Source: Candidatus Omnitrophota bacterium
GTDB taxonomy: Bacteria > Omnitrophota > Gorgyraeia > Zapsychrales > Zapsychraceae
Direction: 5' to 3'
Assembly: GCA_029568545.1 (NCBI GenBank)
Contig: JAKQAH010000002.1
Coordinates: forward strand, 1 to 32,129
DNA length: 32,129 nucleotides
Shown here: positions 9,443 to 19,646 of the stretch, piece after piece
How positions within the stretch are numbered: position 1 is the stretch's first letter
Layout of the letters: each line of letters starts with the position of its first letter
Notes under the pieces: generated by a model
Seen by the model: only the letters and a program-made list of their open reading frames with translations
What the model was told of the DNA's origin: nothing
Databases searched by the model: none
Program-made: the position numbers and the translations under genes

Positions 9443-9835
9443 TTACAAAACATGGGCTGCCCTTGCCAGGATCCGGTTAACGCGAGCTACGAGCTCTTTG
9501 GGGCTAAACGGTTTCATAACATAATCGTCGGCCCCCATTTCGAACCCTTTGAGCCTGCTTTCGATTCCCACTTGGGCTGTCAGCATAATGATGGGAATAT
9601 CCTTGATATTCGGATTGGCACGAATACGCCGACAAACTTCCAGACCATCAATCTCTGGAAGCATTAAATCCAGAATGATCACATCCGGTTTCTTTTCTTC
9701 GGCCGAAAGCAATCCCTGCTCCCCGTCTAAAGCATAAATGGGGTCGTGCCCAGCCATCCGTATATGCAGAGCAACTAACGCCACAAGATTCTTCTCGTCG
9801 TCAATGATCAAAACTTTTTTCTTTTTATCAGGCAT
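9443..9835 (-). CDS. Receiver-domain-only (CheY-like) response regulator
   Basis: 130 aa: VLIIDDEKN, IILDLMLPEIDG (phospho-Asp), MLTA, VMKPFSPKEL; ends after the receiver with no output domain. Confidence 0.88.
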   Translation of the reverse strand: MPDKKKKVLIIDDEKNLVALVALHIRMAGHDPIYALDGEQGLLSAEEKKPDVIILDLMLPEIDGLEVCRRIRANPNIKDIPIIMLTAQVGIESRLKGFEMGADDYVMKPFSPKELVARVNRILARAAHVL

Positions 9836-9858
9836 GCCTCTTGTCTCCTTTCAACAAA

Positions 9859-9912
9859 AGCATACACCTGTGATGTGACAGGGAAATGAACGGACTGTGA
9901 ACTTCTGGTGAA
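9859..9912 (-). promoter_or_regulatory. Pho box (four repeats) plus -10 for the receiver-only regulator
   Basis: Minus strand 9912->9874: TTCACC-AGAAG-TTCACA-GTCCG-TTCATT-TCCCT-GTCACA (11-bp periodicity), then 9 nt, then TATGCT at 9864-9859. Same geometry as the porin box. Confidence 0.72.
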
Positions 9913-9933
9913 TTGGTGAATTATGGAGAGAAC

Positions 9934-11697
9934 TTAGGCAATCGGGAGGGTAAAGCTAAACGTGGAGCCGCGGCCAAGCTGCGACCGAACAGAAACCTGG
10001 CCGCCGTGGGCCAGAACAATATGTTTTACAATCGAAAGGCCAAGCCCTGTTCCGCCGAGTTCGCGGGAGCGAGCTTTGTCGACCCGGTAAAACCTCTCGA
10101 AAAGACGCGGCAGGTCTTCTTCCGGAATACCGATACCGGTATCCGTGACATCAACACGAAGGAATCCCCCTTCTTCCTGGGCAGAAAGAGCAATGCGATT
10201 CCCTTGAGGCGTATATTTGACTGCATTCTCGATCAGATTCAGAAAAACTTGCGCGATCCGGTCTTCATCCGCTCTGACCTTTGGCATGGTCTCAACAATG
10301 TCATTGCGGATATTCAAAGATTTTTCATTGATCTGCCTTTGCAGCCCTTCCAGAATACCATCCGCCACTTCATGGATTGCGACCGGTTGAAAGTCCAGCT
10401 TGAGATTTCCGGACTCGACCTTCGATAGATCGAGGATATCCTGGATGAGCCGCGCGAGCCGCTCGGCATCCATGTGAATGATCTTCAAGAATTCCTCCGC
10501 ATGAGCTTTGTCGGCTAAGGCGCCGTCCAAGAGCGTCTCAGCGTATCCCTTGATGCTGGCCAACGGGGTCCGTAATTCATGAGAAACGTTCGCCACGAAT
10601 TCTTTGCGGACCCGCTCCATCTTCCGCAGCTCGGTAATATCATGGAAAACAACGACGATCCCCTCGAGAGAGGATGCCCGCAGGATCGGGGCCGCGTAGA
10701 CCAGAACGATCTTTTCCTCAGGCAGCAGAACGGAGATCTCCGCCGATTCAACGCCCTGAGGCTGCCGCAAAACCTGATCAATAATCTCCTGCACTTTGAT
10801 ATTCCTGATGACTTCAAGTGTATTTTTGCCGATCGGTTCCTCGGTCACATGGAAAATTTTCTTAAAAGGCCCATTCATTAAGAGAATGCGTCCTTCTCGG
10901 TTAATGACCAAGACCCCCTCAGACATGCTCAGCAACACCGCTTCTAATTGGGATTTTTCCTTGGCCACGTCCTCAATACGCATACGGACCTGCTCCGACA
11001 TGTAATTGATCGAATCCGCCAGAACGCCCAGAACATCCTTGTTTGGCAGAAAAATTCGCTGCGAGAAATCGCCCGACGCAATCTTCTGGGCAACCTTGGA
11101 CATCTCGATCAAAGGCCGGGAGAAATAAAGCGAGGCGACCCAGCTTAAAATCACGGCAATGACAAATGCGGATAATAGAGAAACAACCAGAACTTCGGAA
11201 AGATGCCTGGAAACCACGCTGATATGATCCAGCGGCATGGCGAGACGAATAAAGGCATCCTGGCCTTTGAGCTGAAAAGCGGATGCCATGTAAAGCATGT
11301 TCTTCTTGATCGTCGTACTGAAACGGCGGCTCTCCCCCAGGCCGGATTTCAACGCCTTCTGGAGCTCGGGCCGCTGAAGATGATTTTCAACGCTCTTAAG
11401 CTCCTCAGAAGACAGGTCGGAATCTCCCAGGATCGTTCCATCCACTCCTACGATTGTAGTCCGTAATCCCGAAGCCTCCCCCATCAGGTCTGCAACGGTA
11501 TCCCAATCCTCGGAAAGCCTATCTGCCTTTTCAACATAAATTTTACTTAAGAGCAGTTCCCGTTCGAGACTCTCGCGGATCTGGCGGTAAGCATCTTCCG
11601 TCAAGGTCCTGTGCAAATACGCGTAAATCCCCAAAAAAACAATGGCAAAAATGACACCGAAGATCAATGTTAAACGCTGATGAATTTTATATGCCAT
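9934..11697 (-). CDS. phoR: Phosphate-regulon sensor histidine kinase PhoR
   Basis: N-terminal TM, extracytoplasmic segment, second TM, HAMP, PAS, then H-box [25 protein letters not shown]-box [14 protein letters not shown]-boxes [11 protein letters not shown] and [13 protein letters not shown]. Adjacent to phoB. Confidence 0.9.
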   Translation of the reverse strand: MAYKIHQRLTLIFGVIFAIVFLGIYAYLHRTLTEDAYRQIRESLERELLLSKIYVEKADRLSEDWDTVADLMGEASGLRTTIVGVDGTILGDSDLSSEELKSVENHLQRPELQKALKSGLGESRRFSTTIKKNMLYMASAFQLKGQDAFIRLAMPLDHISVVSRHLSEVLVVSLLSAFVIAVILSWVASLYFSRPLIEMSKVAQKIASGDFSQRIFLPNKDVLGVLADSINYMSEQVRMRIEDVAKEKSQLEAVLLSMSEGVLVINREGRILLMNGPFKKIFHVTEEPIGKNTLEVIRNIKVQEIIDQVLRQPQGVESAEISVLLPEEKIVLVYAAPILRASSLEGIVVVFHDITELRKMERVRKEFVANVSHELRTPLASIKGYAETLLDGALADKAHAEEFLKIIHMDAERLARLIQDILDLSKVESGNLKLDFQPVAIHEVADGILEGLQRQINEKSLNIRNDIVETMPKVRADEDRIAQVFLNLIENAVKYTPQGNRIALSAQEEGGFLRVDVTDTGIGIPEEDLPRLFERFYRVDKARSRELGGTGLGLSIVKHIVLAHGGQVSVRSQLGRGSTFSFTLPIA

Positions 11698-11702
11698 TAT
11701 TC

Positions 11703-12395
11703 TTATGCCTCATCATCAATCTTATAACCGATTCCACGGACCGTTTCGATTTTATCTCCGATTTTGCCCAATTTCTGACGGAGCAGTTTCACATGCGTAT
11801 CAATAGTGCGGGTCGTGACCTCTGACGATAATCCCCACACATCCGTCAAGAGCTGCTCGCGGGATTGGACGCGCCCTTTGCGTTCGACAAGGATCGCTAA
11901 AAGGTTGAATTCCATCGGCGAAAGCTCGACTACCTTCTTGTGCACCGTGATTTTATGGCGCGGAAGATCGACCACAATATCGCCGGCGCTTAAGATCTCT
12001 TTCGCATTCCCTTCTTTCGGCTGGCCCCGGCGCAAGACCGCCTTAGCGCGCAGGACCAGTTCGCGCGGGCTAAAAGGTTTAACAATATAATCATCCGCGC
12101 CCAGCTCTAAACCGACGACCCGGTCCACTTCCTCCCCTCTGGCTGTCAGGATCATGACGGGGATCGCGGCGAACCGTCGGTCCTGCTTCAGCAGTCGGCA
12201 GGTCTCAAATCCGTCCATCTTGGGCAGCATGACGTCGAGAATGATCAAGTCGAACGAGTCCTTGTCCAAAATGTTCAAGGCTTCCTCGCCCGTAATGGTC
12301 GTTAGGCAAGAAAATCCCGCCTTCTCAAAATTGTATTTCACCAATTTTGAAATATGCGGGTCATCCTCGACGACCAGAACGCGCGCTTCAGGCAT
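11703..12395 (-). CDS. phoB: Phosphate-regulon response regulator PhoB (OmpR family)
   Basis: Receiver ([54 protein letters not shown]) plus winged-helix ([31 protein letters not shown]...[14 protein letters not shown]...TVRGIGYKI). Confidence 0.93.
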   Translation of the reverse strand: MPEARVLVVEDDPHISKLVKYNFEKAGFSCLTTITGEEALNILDKDSFDLIILDVMLPKMDGFETCRLLKQDRRFAAIPVMILTARGEEVDRVVGLELGADDYIVKPFSPRELVLRAKAVLRRGQPKEGNAKEILSAGDIVVDLPRHKITVHKKVVELSPMEFNLLAILVERKGRVQSREQLLTDVWGLSSEVTTRTIDTHVKLLRQKLGKIGDKIETVRGIGYKIDDEA

Positions 12396-12429
12396 TAACG
12401 ATCTCCTTGATCAACGAAAGATTTTTCTT

Positions 12430-12458
12430 AGTATACTCTTTCCCAGACGATTTGTGAA
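12430..12458 (-). promoter_or_regulatory. Sigma70-type promoter for phoB (TTCACA-N17-TATACT)
   Basis: Minus strand -35 TTCACA (12458-12453), 17-nt spacer, -10 TATACT (12435-12430), 35 nt upstream of the phoB start codon. Confidence 0.6.
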
Positions 12459-12511
12459 GCAGCCAAAAGCAGAATTCACCAAAAATTCACATGAAGGTTT
12501 TGGCAACTCCT

Positions 12512-13717
12512 TCAGAGCCCCCAGCGATAGAAACGGGCGACGGTCCCTTTTGGAAAGTGAAATGTATTGGCAGGAAGCTCAACAAATCCGTCCGTCCTGC
12601 TCAGACAGGGATAATCCCCGGAATTATGGAAGAAGACGGGAGCCCCCATGAGCCGGCCATCGTGCTGGCACTTAATCTTGACGGGCAAAAAATAGGTCAG
12701 GTTTGTTTTGATCTCAACATTCTCGCTGAGACAGACAAATTCTTTGCGCGGCTCTTTGAGGCCAACCGATCTGTTAAGATAAGGAAGAACATAGCGGTAA
12801 AGGCAAACCTGGGTTGATATGGGGTTGCCCGGTAACCCGAACACTGGCTTCCCTTTTTTGTTTTTTCCGAACCATAAGGGTTTTCCAGGGCGCTCTTTGA
12901 CTTTATGAAAGATCTCCTTCACGCCGAGCGCCGTCAATATTGCCGGAACATAGTCGAACCGTCCCATCGAAACGCCGCCGCTCAGGATCACCACATCAAA
13001 GCCTTTCAGCACTTTCTTGAAACACGATGTTAATTTTGCCTTATCGTCCCGGACATGGAACCGCTCAACCTGGTCATATCCGCAAAGTCTCAACGCCGCC
13101 TCGATCGCGTAGGCATTGGATTGGCGTATTTGATACGGTTTGACTTTTTGGCCGATGGCAATAACCTCATCACCTGTTCCGACGATTGCGATCCTCGGGA
13201 TACGCGAGACCAAAACTTGTTTTTTCCCGACAGATGCGGCAAAAGCGACTTGGGACGTCATCAACCGGGTCCCGCCGGGAACAAGCCGCGATCCCTTCTT
13301 GCCATCGGAACCCTTGCGATGGACATTTTGCATCCGTTTCAAGGCAAACCCATTGTTGATAACAGCTCGCCGATTCTTCAATTGAATATCTTCAAAGGGA
13401 ATGACACAATCGCATCCGACGGGAAGAAGCGCGCCTGTCATGACCTCGAGGCAACCGGCGGGATCCTTTAAGACCAGAGCCGGCGTTCCCGGCTTTTGAA
13501 TGCCTCGGACAGGAAATGCCCTGTTTCCTTCTTTCCATGAGCGCAGATCGATCGCGATCCCATCCATCATCACGCGATCGAAAGGCGGCAGATCGCGGTC
13601 CGCGATGAGATCTTCGCGCAAAATCTTGCCGAAAGCGCCTTCCAACGGAACGCGGACAGAGGGATACTTTTTGATATCTTTGGAAATCAGTTTATCAGCT
13701 TGCCGGACAGTGATCAT
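12512..13717 (-). CDS. moeA: Molybdopterin molybdenumtransferase MoeA
   Basis: PPFDRVMMDGIAID, VMTGALLPVGCDCVIPFED, VGTGDEV, LSGGVSMGRFDYVP, VFGLPGNPISTQV motifs. Confidence 0.93.
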   Translation of the reverse strand: MITVRQADKLISKDIKKYPSVRVPLEGAFGKILREDLIADRDLPPFDRVMMDGIAIDLRSWKEGNRAFPVRGIQKPGTPALVLKDPAGCLEVMTGALLPVGCDCVIPFEDIQLKNRRAVINNGFALKRMQNVHRKGSDGKKGSRLVPGGTRLMTSQVAFAASVGKKQVLVSRIPRIAIVGTGDEVIAIGQKVKPYQIRQSNAYAIEAALRLCGYDQVERFHVRDDKAKLTSCFKKVLKGFDVVILSGGVSMGRFDYVPAILTALGVKEIFHKVKERPGKPLWFGKNKKGKPVFGLPGNPISTQVCLYRYVLPYLNRSVGLKEPRKEFVCLSENVEIKTNLTYFLPVKIKCQHDGRLMGAPVFFHNSGDYPCLSRTDGFVELPANTFHFPKGTVARFYRWGL

Positions 13718-13724
13718 GATCGTT

Positions 13725-14780
13725 TTAGCAGATGCGTGGCAATTGTTCGCCGCTTAACATATCGACGATGCGGATCGCGCCAATCCTGCTTTTCATGGTA
13801 ACAAGCGGCTGACCGCCATTGATAACGTGGCCAATCACGCAGGAATCCTTGCCCAATGGATGTTTCCGCATGATGAATAAAGCTTTCTCTTGATCTTTCG
13901 CGGGAATGAATGCAGCCAGCCGGCCTTCATTGGCCACATAAAGCGGATCCAATCCCAGGATCTCACACGCTGCTGCAACATCTTCCCGAACTGGAATGGC
14001 CAATTCATCGATCTGTATACCGACTTTGGCAGCACTTGTGATTTCGTTGAGCGTTGTGGCTAGCCCACCGCGCGTCAAATCCCTTAAACAATGAATCTCA
14101 ATCCCTGCGTTCAATAATTTCAGGACCAGATCAGCCAGCGGCGCCGAATCGCTCTCGATCGAACTTTCAAAAGATAATCCTTCGCGCACCGCCATGACCG
14201 CCATCCCGTGCCTGGCAATATCGCCGTTAATGAGTATCACGTCGCCCTTACGCACGCTCGACGGTGCAATAACCTGATCGTGCTCGATCAATCCAACGCC
14301 GGAGGTGTTGATGAAGATCCCGTCACCCTTGCCTTTATCGACAACTTTGGTATCGCCCGTGACGATCCGAACGCAGGCCTCATCCGCCGCTTTTTTGATC
14401 GATTGGACGATCGTCCAGAGGGTTTCCATCGGAAGGCCTTCTTCCAGGATGCACGCCATGCTCAGATACGCCGGTTTTGCTCCGGACATCGCCAGATCAT
14501 TGACCGTGCCGTTGACCGCCAGTTTGCCGATATCTCCTCCCGGAAAGATCAGCGGGTGCACCACGTACGAATCGGTCGTAAAGGCAATCTTTCCCGTCGA
14601 GCATTGCAACACGGCGGAATCGTGCACATTCACCGTGTCCATCGGAACAAAAACGCCCTTGAACATCTTATCGATCATCTGGTGCATCAGCTTCCCGCCG
14701 CCGCCGTGCGCCAGAAGCACGTACGGATAATCCGCAATCGGGATCGGGCAAGACATCGAAAAATCTTTTTTCCTTTTCAT
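13725..14780 (-). CDS. hypE: Hydrogenase expression/formation protein HypE
   Basis: [18 protein letters not shown]..., [15 protein letters not shown]-terminal PRIC motif. Confidence 0.96.
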   Translation of the reverse strand: MKRKKDFSMSCPIPIADYPYVLLAHGGGGKLMHQMIDKMFKGVFVPMDTVNVHDSAVLQCSTGKIAFTTDSYVVHPLIFPGGDIGKLAVNGTVNDLAMSGAKPAYLSMACILEEGLPMETLWTIVQSIKKAADEACVRIVTGDTKVVDKGKGDGIFINTSGVGLIEHDQVIAPSSVRKGDVILINGDIARHGMAVMAVREGLSFESSIESDSAPLADLVLKLLNAGIEIHCLRDLTRGGLATTLNEITSAAKVGIQIDELAIPVREDVAAACEILGLDPLYVANEGRLAAFIPAKDQEKALFIMRKHPLGKDSCVIGHVINGGQPLVTMKSRIGAIRIVDMLSGEQLPRIC

Positions 14781-15868
14781 GGCCCCACCTTACGATAACG
14801 ATAATACGCTGCGCAGGCGCCTTCCGAGGAAACCATCGTCGCGCCCAAAGGTTTTTCCGGCGTACACTTCGTTCCGAAAGCGGAACATTCATGCGGTTTC
14901 TTCACCCCTTGAAGGATCAGCCCGCTGATGCATTCCGGACTCTCCTCCGTTTTGATCTTTCCGACATCAAAACGCTTCTCCGCATCGAAATCCTTGTAGG
15001 CCTTCTGCAATTGGAGCCCGCTTTTCGCAATCGTTCCGACGCCGCGCCACTTTCTCGACGCGACGCAGAAAACATCCTTGATCAGTTTCTGGGCCGGCGC
15101 ATTCCCTTTGCGATTGACAGAACGCGTATATTGGTTCTCGACTTCAAAACGCCCTTCTTCCAATTGTTTCACACACATGTAAATCCCCTGGAGAATATCC
15201 AGAGGTTCGAACCCCGTCACAACGATCGGCACTTTATATTTTTTCGCGATGGGGCCGTATTCCCAATACCCCATAACAGTGCAGACATGACCCGCCGCCA
15301 AGAATCCCTGCACGCGGTTATTCTTCGAGGAAAGGACCGCTTCCATCGCCGGCGGGACGAGAACATGAGAATTAAGAATAGAGAAATTTCTGACCTTTTG
15401 CTGTTTCGCCTGATAGACCGCCATGGCATTGCCCGGGGCGGTTGTCTCAAACCCGACGGCAAAGAACACAACCTGTTTTTGAGGATTTTCTTGAGCGATT
15501 TTCAGCGCATCGAGCGGAGAATAGACGATCCGGATATCGCCGCCTTCAGCTTTCACGGAAAACAGATCTTTCTTGGACCCCGGCACCCGCAACATATCTC
15601 CGAATGAACAAAAGATAACATCTCTGAGGCTGGCAATCTCAACAGCTTTGTCAATCAATTCCAGCGGCGTTACGCACACCGGGCATCCAGGGCCGTGGAC
15701 CAGTTCGATCTCTTTGGGCAAAAGCTCGTCAATGCCGAACTTGACGATCGCGTGCGTCTGCCCGCCGCAGACTTCCATCAAGACGTGCGGCTTGGTCGTG
15801 ATCTTCTTGATCTGCGCCGACAATTGCTGGGCCAACTTTGGATCGCGGTATTCATCCAGATATTTCAT
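14777..15868 (-). CDS. hypD: Hydrogenase formation protein HypD
   Basis: [63 protein letters not shown]. Confidence 0.97.
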   Translation of the reverse strand: MKYLDEYRDPKLAQQLSAQIKKITTKPHVLMEVCGGQTHAIVKFGIDELLPKEIELVHGPGCPVCVTPLELIDKAVEIASLRDVIFCSFGDMLRVPGSKKDLFSVKAEGGDIRIVYSPLDALKIAQENPQKQVVFFAVGFETTAPGNAMAVYQAKQQKVRNFSILNSHVLVPPAMEAVLSSKNNRVQGFLAAGHVCTVMGYWEYGPIAKKYKVPIVVTGFEPLDILQGIYMCVKQLEEGRFEVENQYTRSVNRKGNAPAQKLIKDVFCVASRKWRGVGTIAKSGLQLQKAYKDFDAEKRFDVGKIKTEESPECISGLILQGVKKPHECSAFGTKCTPEKPLGATMVSSEGACAAYYRYRKVGP

Positions 15869-16119
15869 GCCGGCCCCTCCTCAAGCTCCGCAAGATCCCC
15901 CATCTCCTTGAGATACTCAAACGTCTTCGCCGCTTCGTCTTCATCGACGATGCTGATCGCAAACCCGGCGTGCACGATCACATAATCGCCAATCTCCGCT
16001 TCCGGAACATAAGCCAGGGACGCTTCCTTGACGATCCCCCCAAAATTCACCTTGCCCATCCGGGATAACGGATCATTTCCGATAATCTTTTCAATTTTTC
16101 CAGGTATAGCTAAACACAT
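15865..16119 (-). CDS. hypC: HypC/HybG/HupF-family hydrogenase assembly chaperone
   Basis: [13 protein letters not shown]-terminus; [25 protein letters not shown]; 84 aa. Confidence 0.96.
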   Translation of the reverse strand: MCLAIPGKIEKIIGNDPLSRMGKVNFGGIVKEASLAYVPEAEIGDYVIVHAGFAISIVDEDEAAKTFEYLKEMGDLAELEEGPA

Positions 16120-16143
16120 TAAGTAAGACTCCCAACTTGAAAG

Positions 16144-18459
16144 TTACTTAATTCTATTTATCGCACACACCGCCTGCCCTAAAGATATCCCGCCATCATT
16201 CGGCGGGACCAATTGATGCCAGTACGGCTTGAAGCCTTCTTCATTCAACCGTCGGACCATGCGTTCGGTTAAATATTTATTCTGAAAACATCCGCCGCTT
16301 AAGACGATTCTTTTCTCACCCACGCGTTTGGCGATATCGAGGGCCATCTCGACCAGCGTGTTATGGAACTTGGCCGATATCTTTGGCGCGGCCATTTTCT
16401 TACGGACATCTTTTATAATGCCTTGAACCGTCGTTGTCCAGTTTAATATATAGCCGCCATCAGGATTCCGATCAACCGCGTAATCATAAGCACTGTCCGT
16501 TCTTGCACCCTCAAGAATATATTCGAGCCCCATCGCGGCTTGGCCTTCGAACCGCAATACCTGCTTGATATCCATAAGCGACGCGACCGCATCGAATAGT
16601 CGCCCCATGCTCGTCGTCACCGGCGCATTGACCTTTTTACACATCATATCCTTAATCACCTTCCGTTCTTTGGAAGTGAATGACTTGATCGGCGCTAAGT
16701 CTTTGAATTCCTTCCAATCTCCTTCGGCAAGTTCATACAATATCGCCGCCGCAACTCGTCTTGGCTCCATGGCCGCTTTATCGCCACCGGGAAGCATGAA
16801 CGATTTGAGATGCGCAACACGTTCATAATCGGTCAACGTGGATTTTAGGAATTCCCCGCCCCAAACAGTCCCATCAGGCCCATATCCCGTGCCGTCCCAG
16901 GAAATCCCGAGAACTGTTCCGTCCAGACGATTTTCAGCCATACAGGAAACAATATGCGCGTGATGATGCTGGACTTTAATCAAAGGCAACTTGGAATCTT
17001 TCGCGAATTTGGTCGAAAGATAATCGGGGTGCATATCGCAGGCGATATAAGCCGGCGAAGTTGCATAGAGGCCTTGAAGATTCATGGCAGCCCGCCGAAA
17101 AGCCTGCAAAGATTGTTCCGTCTGAAGATCGCCGATGTGCTGACAGATAAAAACATTGCCTTTGACATTGAGCGCGACGGTGTTTTTCAGATGCCCGCCG
17201 ACCGCCAGAACGCTCGGCCCTTCTGTTCGCACCGTAACCGGCAGCGGCGCATAGCCGCGCGCGCGGCGGATGACCAGCGGACGGTTCATGACCACCCGCA
17301 CAACCGAGTCATCGATACTGCGGACGATTGGCCGGTCATGAACAAGAAAAACATCGGCAATTCCACCCAGCCTTTGCAAAGCCTCTTTCTCATCCGCACA
17401 GATCGGCTCCTCCGCCAGATTCGCGCTGGTCGCAACGACCGCCCTCCCCAATTCCTTCATCAGAATGTGGTGCAGCGGGCTATAGGGTAACATCGCTCCT
17501 AAACTGGGATTTCCCGGCGCGACAGAATTCGCTACGGCTTTTAATCGGCCGATCTTTCGCTTTTTTATCAGCAAAACAATCGGACTCTCGCCGGATAATA
17601 AAAGGGCTCTCTCTTGAGGCGAAACACGGCATTGCGCTTCGATGGATTTCAGCGTCGGGAACATCAGCGCAAAAGGTTTTTCTTCGCGGTGCTTGCGCTT
17701 GCGCAAGAGCTGAACGCTCTTTTCATTGTGCGCGTCGGCAAAAAGATGGAAGCCGCCGATGCCTTTCACGGCGGCAATCTTCCCTTTTTTGATATTGTCG
17801 ACAGCTTGCGAAACCGCTTCTCGGCGCGTTGCGATCACTTTTCCTTTGGCATCCCATAATTCAAGATGCGGACCGCATTTCGGGCAGGCGTTCGGTTGCG
17901 CATGGAACCGCCGGTCATCCGGATTATTGTATTCCTCAGCGCAATCCGGGCACATGCGGAATTTCTTCATGGACGTATTAACGCGGTCGTAGGGAAGCGC
18001 TTCGACGATCGAAAACCGCGGGCCGCACTGCGTGCAGTTCGTAAAAGGATAAAGATAACGGCGGTTCTGCGGATCAAAAATCTCGGCCAGGCATTGCGGA
18101 CAGATCGCGATATCAGGCAGGACCACCGCTGACTTTAACGACCCTTCATCGCTCTCCCGGATCACGAAATTTGAGAACCCGATGGGATCAAGCAGCGTAT
18201 ATTGATAGTTCTGGATAAAACTTAACGGCGGCTTTTCTTCTGGTATCCTCTTGAGAAAGGCTGCCACCTTTTGGGGAGAACCCTCCGCCTCAATAATCAC
18301 CCCGTTGGTACTGTTGCGGACAAATCCCGTTAAACCCAATTCTTGGGCCAGCCGGAAAACAAAGGGGCGAAATCCGATGCCCTGGACGGCGCCCGACAGA
18401 AAGACAGAAACATGCTGCTGTTCCCGAACCTTGAGCGGCATTGTTATCTTAGCGGTCAT
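16144..18459 (-). CDS. hypF: Carbamoyltransferase HypF
   Basis: N-terminal acylphosphatase domain (GAVQGIGFRPFVFRLAQELGLTGFVRN), zinc-finger CPQCLAEIFD...CTQCGPR, YrdC-like segment, Kae1-like C-terminus (VQHHHAHIVSCMAEN; LSGGCFQNKYL). Confidence 0.97.
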   Translation of the reverse strand: MTAKITMPLKVREQQHVSVFLSGAVQGIGFRPFVFRLAQELGLTGFVRNSTNGVIIEAEGSPQKVAAFLKRIPEEKPPLSFIQNYQYTLLDPIGFSNFVIRESDEGSLKSAVVLPDIAICPQCLAEIFDPQNRRYLYPFTNCTQCGPRFSIVEALPYDRVNTSMKKFRMCPDCAEEYNNPDDRRFHAQPNACPKCGPHLELWDAKGKVIATRREAVSQAVDNIKKGKIAAVKGIGGFHLFADAHNEKSVQLLRKRKHREEKPFALMFPTLKSIEAQCRVSPQERALLLSGESPIVLLIKKRKIGRLKAVANSVAPGNPSLGAMLPYSPLHHILMKELGRAVVATSANLAEEPICADEKEALQRLGGIADVFLVHDRPIVRSIDDSVVRVVMNRPLVIRRARGYAPLPVTVRTEGPSVLAVGGHLKNTVALNVKGNVFICQHIGDLQTEQSLQAFRRAAMNLQGLYATSPAYIACDMHPDYLSTKFAKDSKLPLIKVQHHHAHIVSCMAENRLDGTVLGISWDGTGYGPDGTVWGGEFLKSTLTDYERVAHLKSFMLPGGDKAAMEPRRVAAAILYELAEGDWKEFKDLAPIKSFTSKERKVIKDMMCKKVNAPVTTSMGRLFDAVASLMDIKQVLRFEGQAAMGLEYILEGARTDSAYDYAVDRNPDGGYILNWTTTVQGIIKDVRKKMAAPKISAKFHNTLVEMALDIAKRVGEKRIVLSGGCFQNKYLTERMVRRLNEEGFKPYWHQLVPPNDGGISLGQAVCAINRIK

Positions 18460-18928
18460 AGAGATCGAATTCTTTCGTTGCTAAAAGCCGGGAAAGAAAT
18501 GCCTCCGCCTCAAGCAGATTATCCTGGGCCCGGGAGGATAATTGTTCTCCAAATTCATCGAATTCATATCCCCGGATCGCCAGCACATAGCCTTTGGTCT
18601 TCGCCTTAAACAGATCACGGGCCAGTCCCAGAACTATGGCAGGATCGATGCTGTGACTGGAAAATGTTTGGACGGTTTGCGCGGAAAGGATCGGCTTGAA
18701 CGTAAAAGGTTCGTCGCCTTTGACGGACGCATCCGCGAAGATCGCCACATCGTACTCGGCGACTTTGGAGGCATCCTCGACAGTCAGAAGATAATTGGAT
18801 TCAACGGCCACACCTTCGAAGTTCTGGCGGGAGATTTCTTCGGCCAAAGCCGGACCCAAGCCATCGTCTGATTTGCCAACATTCCCGTAACCGATCAGCA
18901 AGATTTTCTTGGGACCCGTTGAGTTCAT
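18449..18928 (-). CDS. Hydrogenase maturation protease (M52/HycI-HybD-like)
   Basis: LIGYGNVGKSDDGLGPALAEEI, YDVAIFADAS, FSSHSIDPAIVLGLAR; start set at MNSTGPKK (18928). Overlaps hypF start by 11 nt. Confidence 0.88.
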   Translation of the reverse strand: MNSTGPKKILLIGYGNVGKSDDGLGPALAEEISRQNFEGVAVESNYLLTVEDASKVAEYDVAIFADASVKGDEPFTFKPILSAQTVQTFSSHSIDPAIVLGLARDLFKAKTKGYVLAIRGYEFDEFGEQLSSRAQDNLLEAEAFLSRLLATKEFDLYDR

Positions 18929-18953
18929 GTCGTTTTTCTCTGCGATTGACGGA

Positions 18954-19646
18954 TCATTCCGTAGCAAAACGGGCCTGGCGGCCGATGCCTTCCGTCCTCT
19001 TCGCCTTCAACCAATCCAACCATTGATCCATGCCCTGGCCGGTCTTGGACGATAATTCGATCAGCGTTGCCTTCGCGTTCAGCTTGGATAGATCCTCTTT
19101 GACCCGCTTCAGGTCGAAATCGAGCGCGCCCAAGAGATCCACTTTGGTCAGCAGGATCAGATCGGCGACGCGGAAGATCGTCGGATATTTCGCGACCTTG
19201 TCATCGCCTTCCGGAACGCTTAAGAGAATCACTTTGGCGTTCTCCCCCAGGTCGAATTCCCCCGGGCAGACCATGTTGCCGACGTTCTCAATGAAAACAA
19301 AATCGGCGCCTTTAAGATCGATGTCACTCAAGCTTTGCGCGATCTGATTGGCATACAGATGGCAGCTCATCCCCGTATTGATCTGAACAGCTTGCTGCGC
19401 TTGATCGCTGAGCCGATCGGCATCCCGTGTCGTCTGCAAATCTCCGACGATAACGATCGACTTGTGTTCCGGCTTGAGAGCGGGAATCGTTTTTTCAAGC
19501 AGCGTCGTTTTTCCGCTTCCCGGCGAACTGATCAGATTGAGAGCAAAAACCTTGTTTTCCTTAAAGACCTGGCGGTTCCTGCCCGCGACAAGATCGTTGG
19601 CCTGAAGAACGTTCTTGACGACATTGACTTTAATTTTCTTGTTCAT
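18954..19646 (-). CDS. hypB: Hydrogenase nickel incorporation GTPase HypB
   Basis: NLISSPGSGKTTLLEKT (Walker A), GMSCHLYANQI, FIENVGNMVCPGEFDLGE, LTKVDLL. Confidence 0.96.
   Translation of the reverse strand: MNKKIKVNVVKNVLQANDLVAGRNRQVFKENKVFALNLISSPGSGKTTLLEKTIPALKPEHKSIVIVGDLQTTRDADRLSDQAQQAVQINTGMSCHLYANQIAQSLSDIDLKGADFVFIENVGNMVCPGEFDLGENAKVILLSVPEGDDKVAKYPTIFRVADLILLTKVDLLGALDFDLKRVKEDLSKLNAKATLIELSSKTGQGMDQWLDWLKAKRTEGIGRQARFATE

Noticed and set aside
14208-15607. Plus-strand ORFs opposite hypE and hypD (196 and 238 aa)
   Set aside because: Antisense to strongly conserved hyp genes; low-complexity His/Arg/Asp content typical of shadow ORFs.
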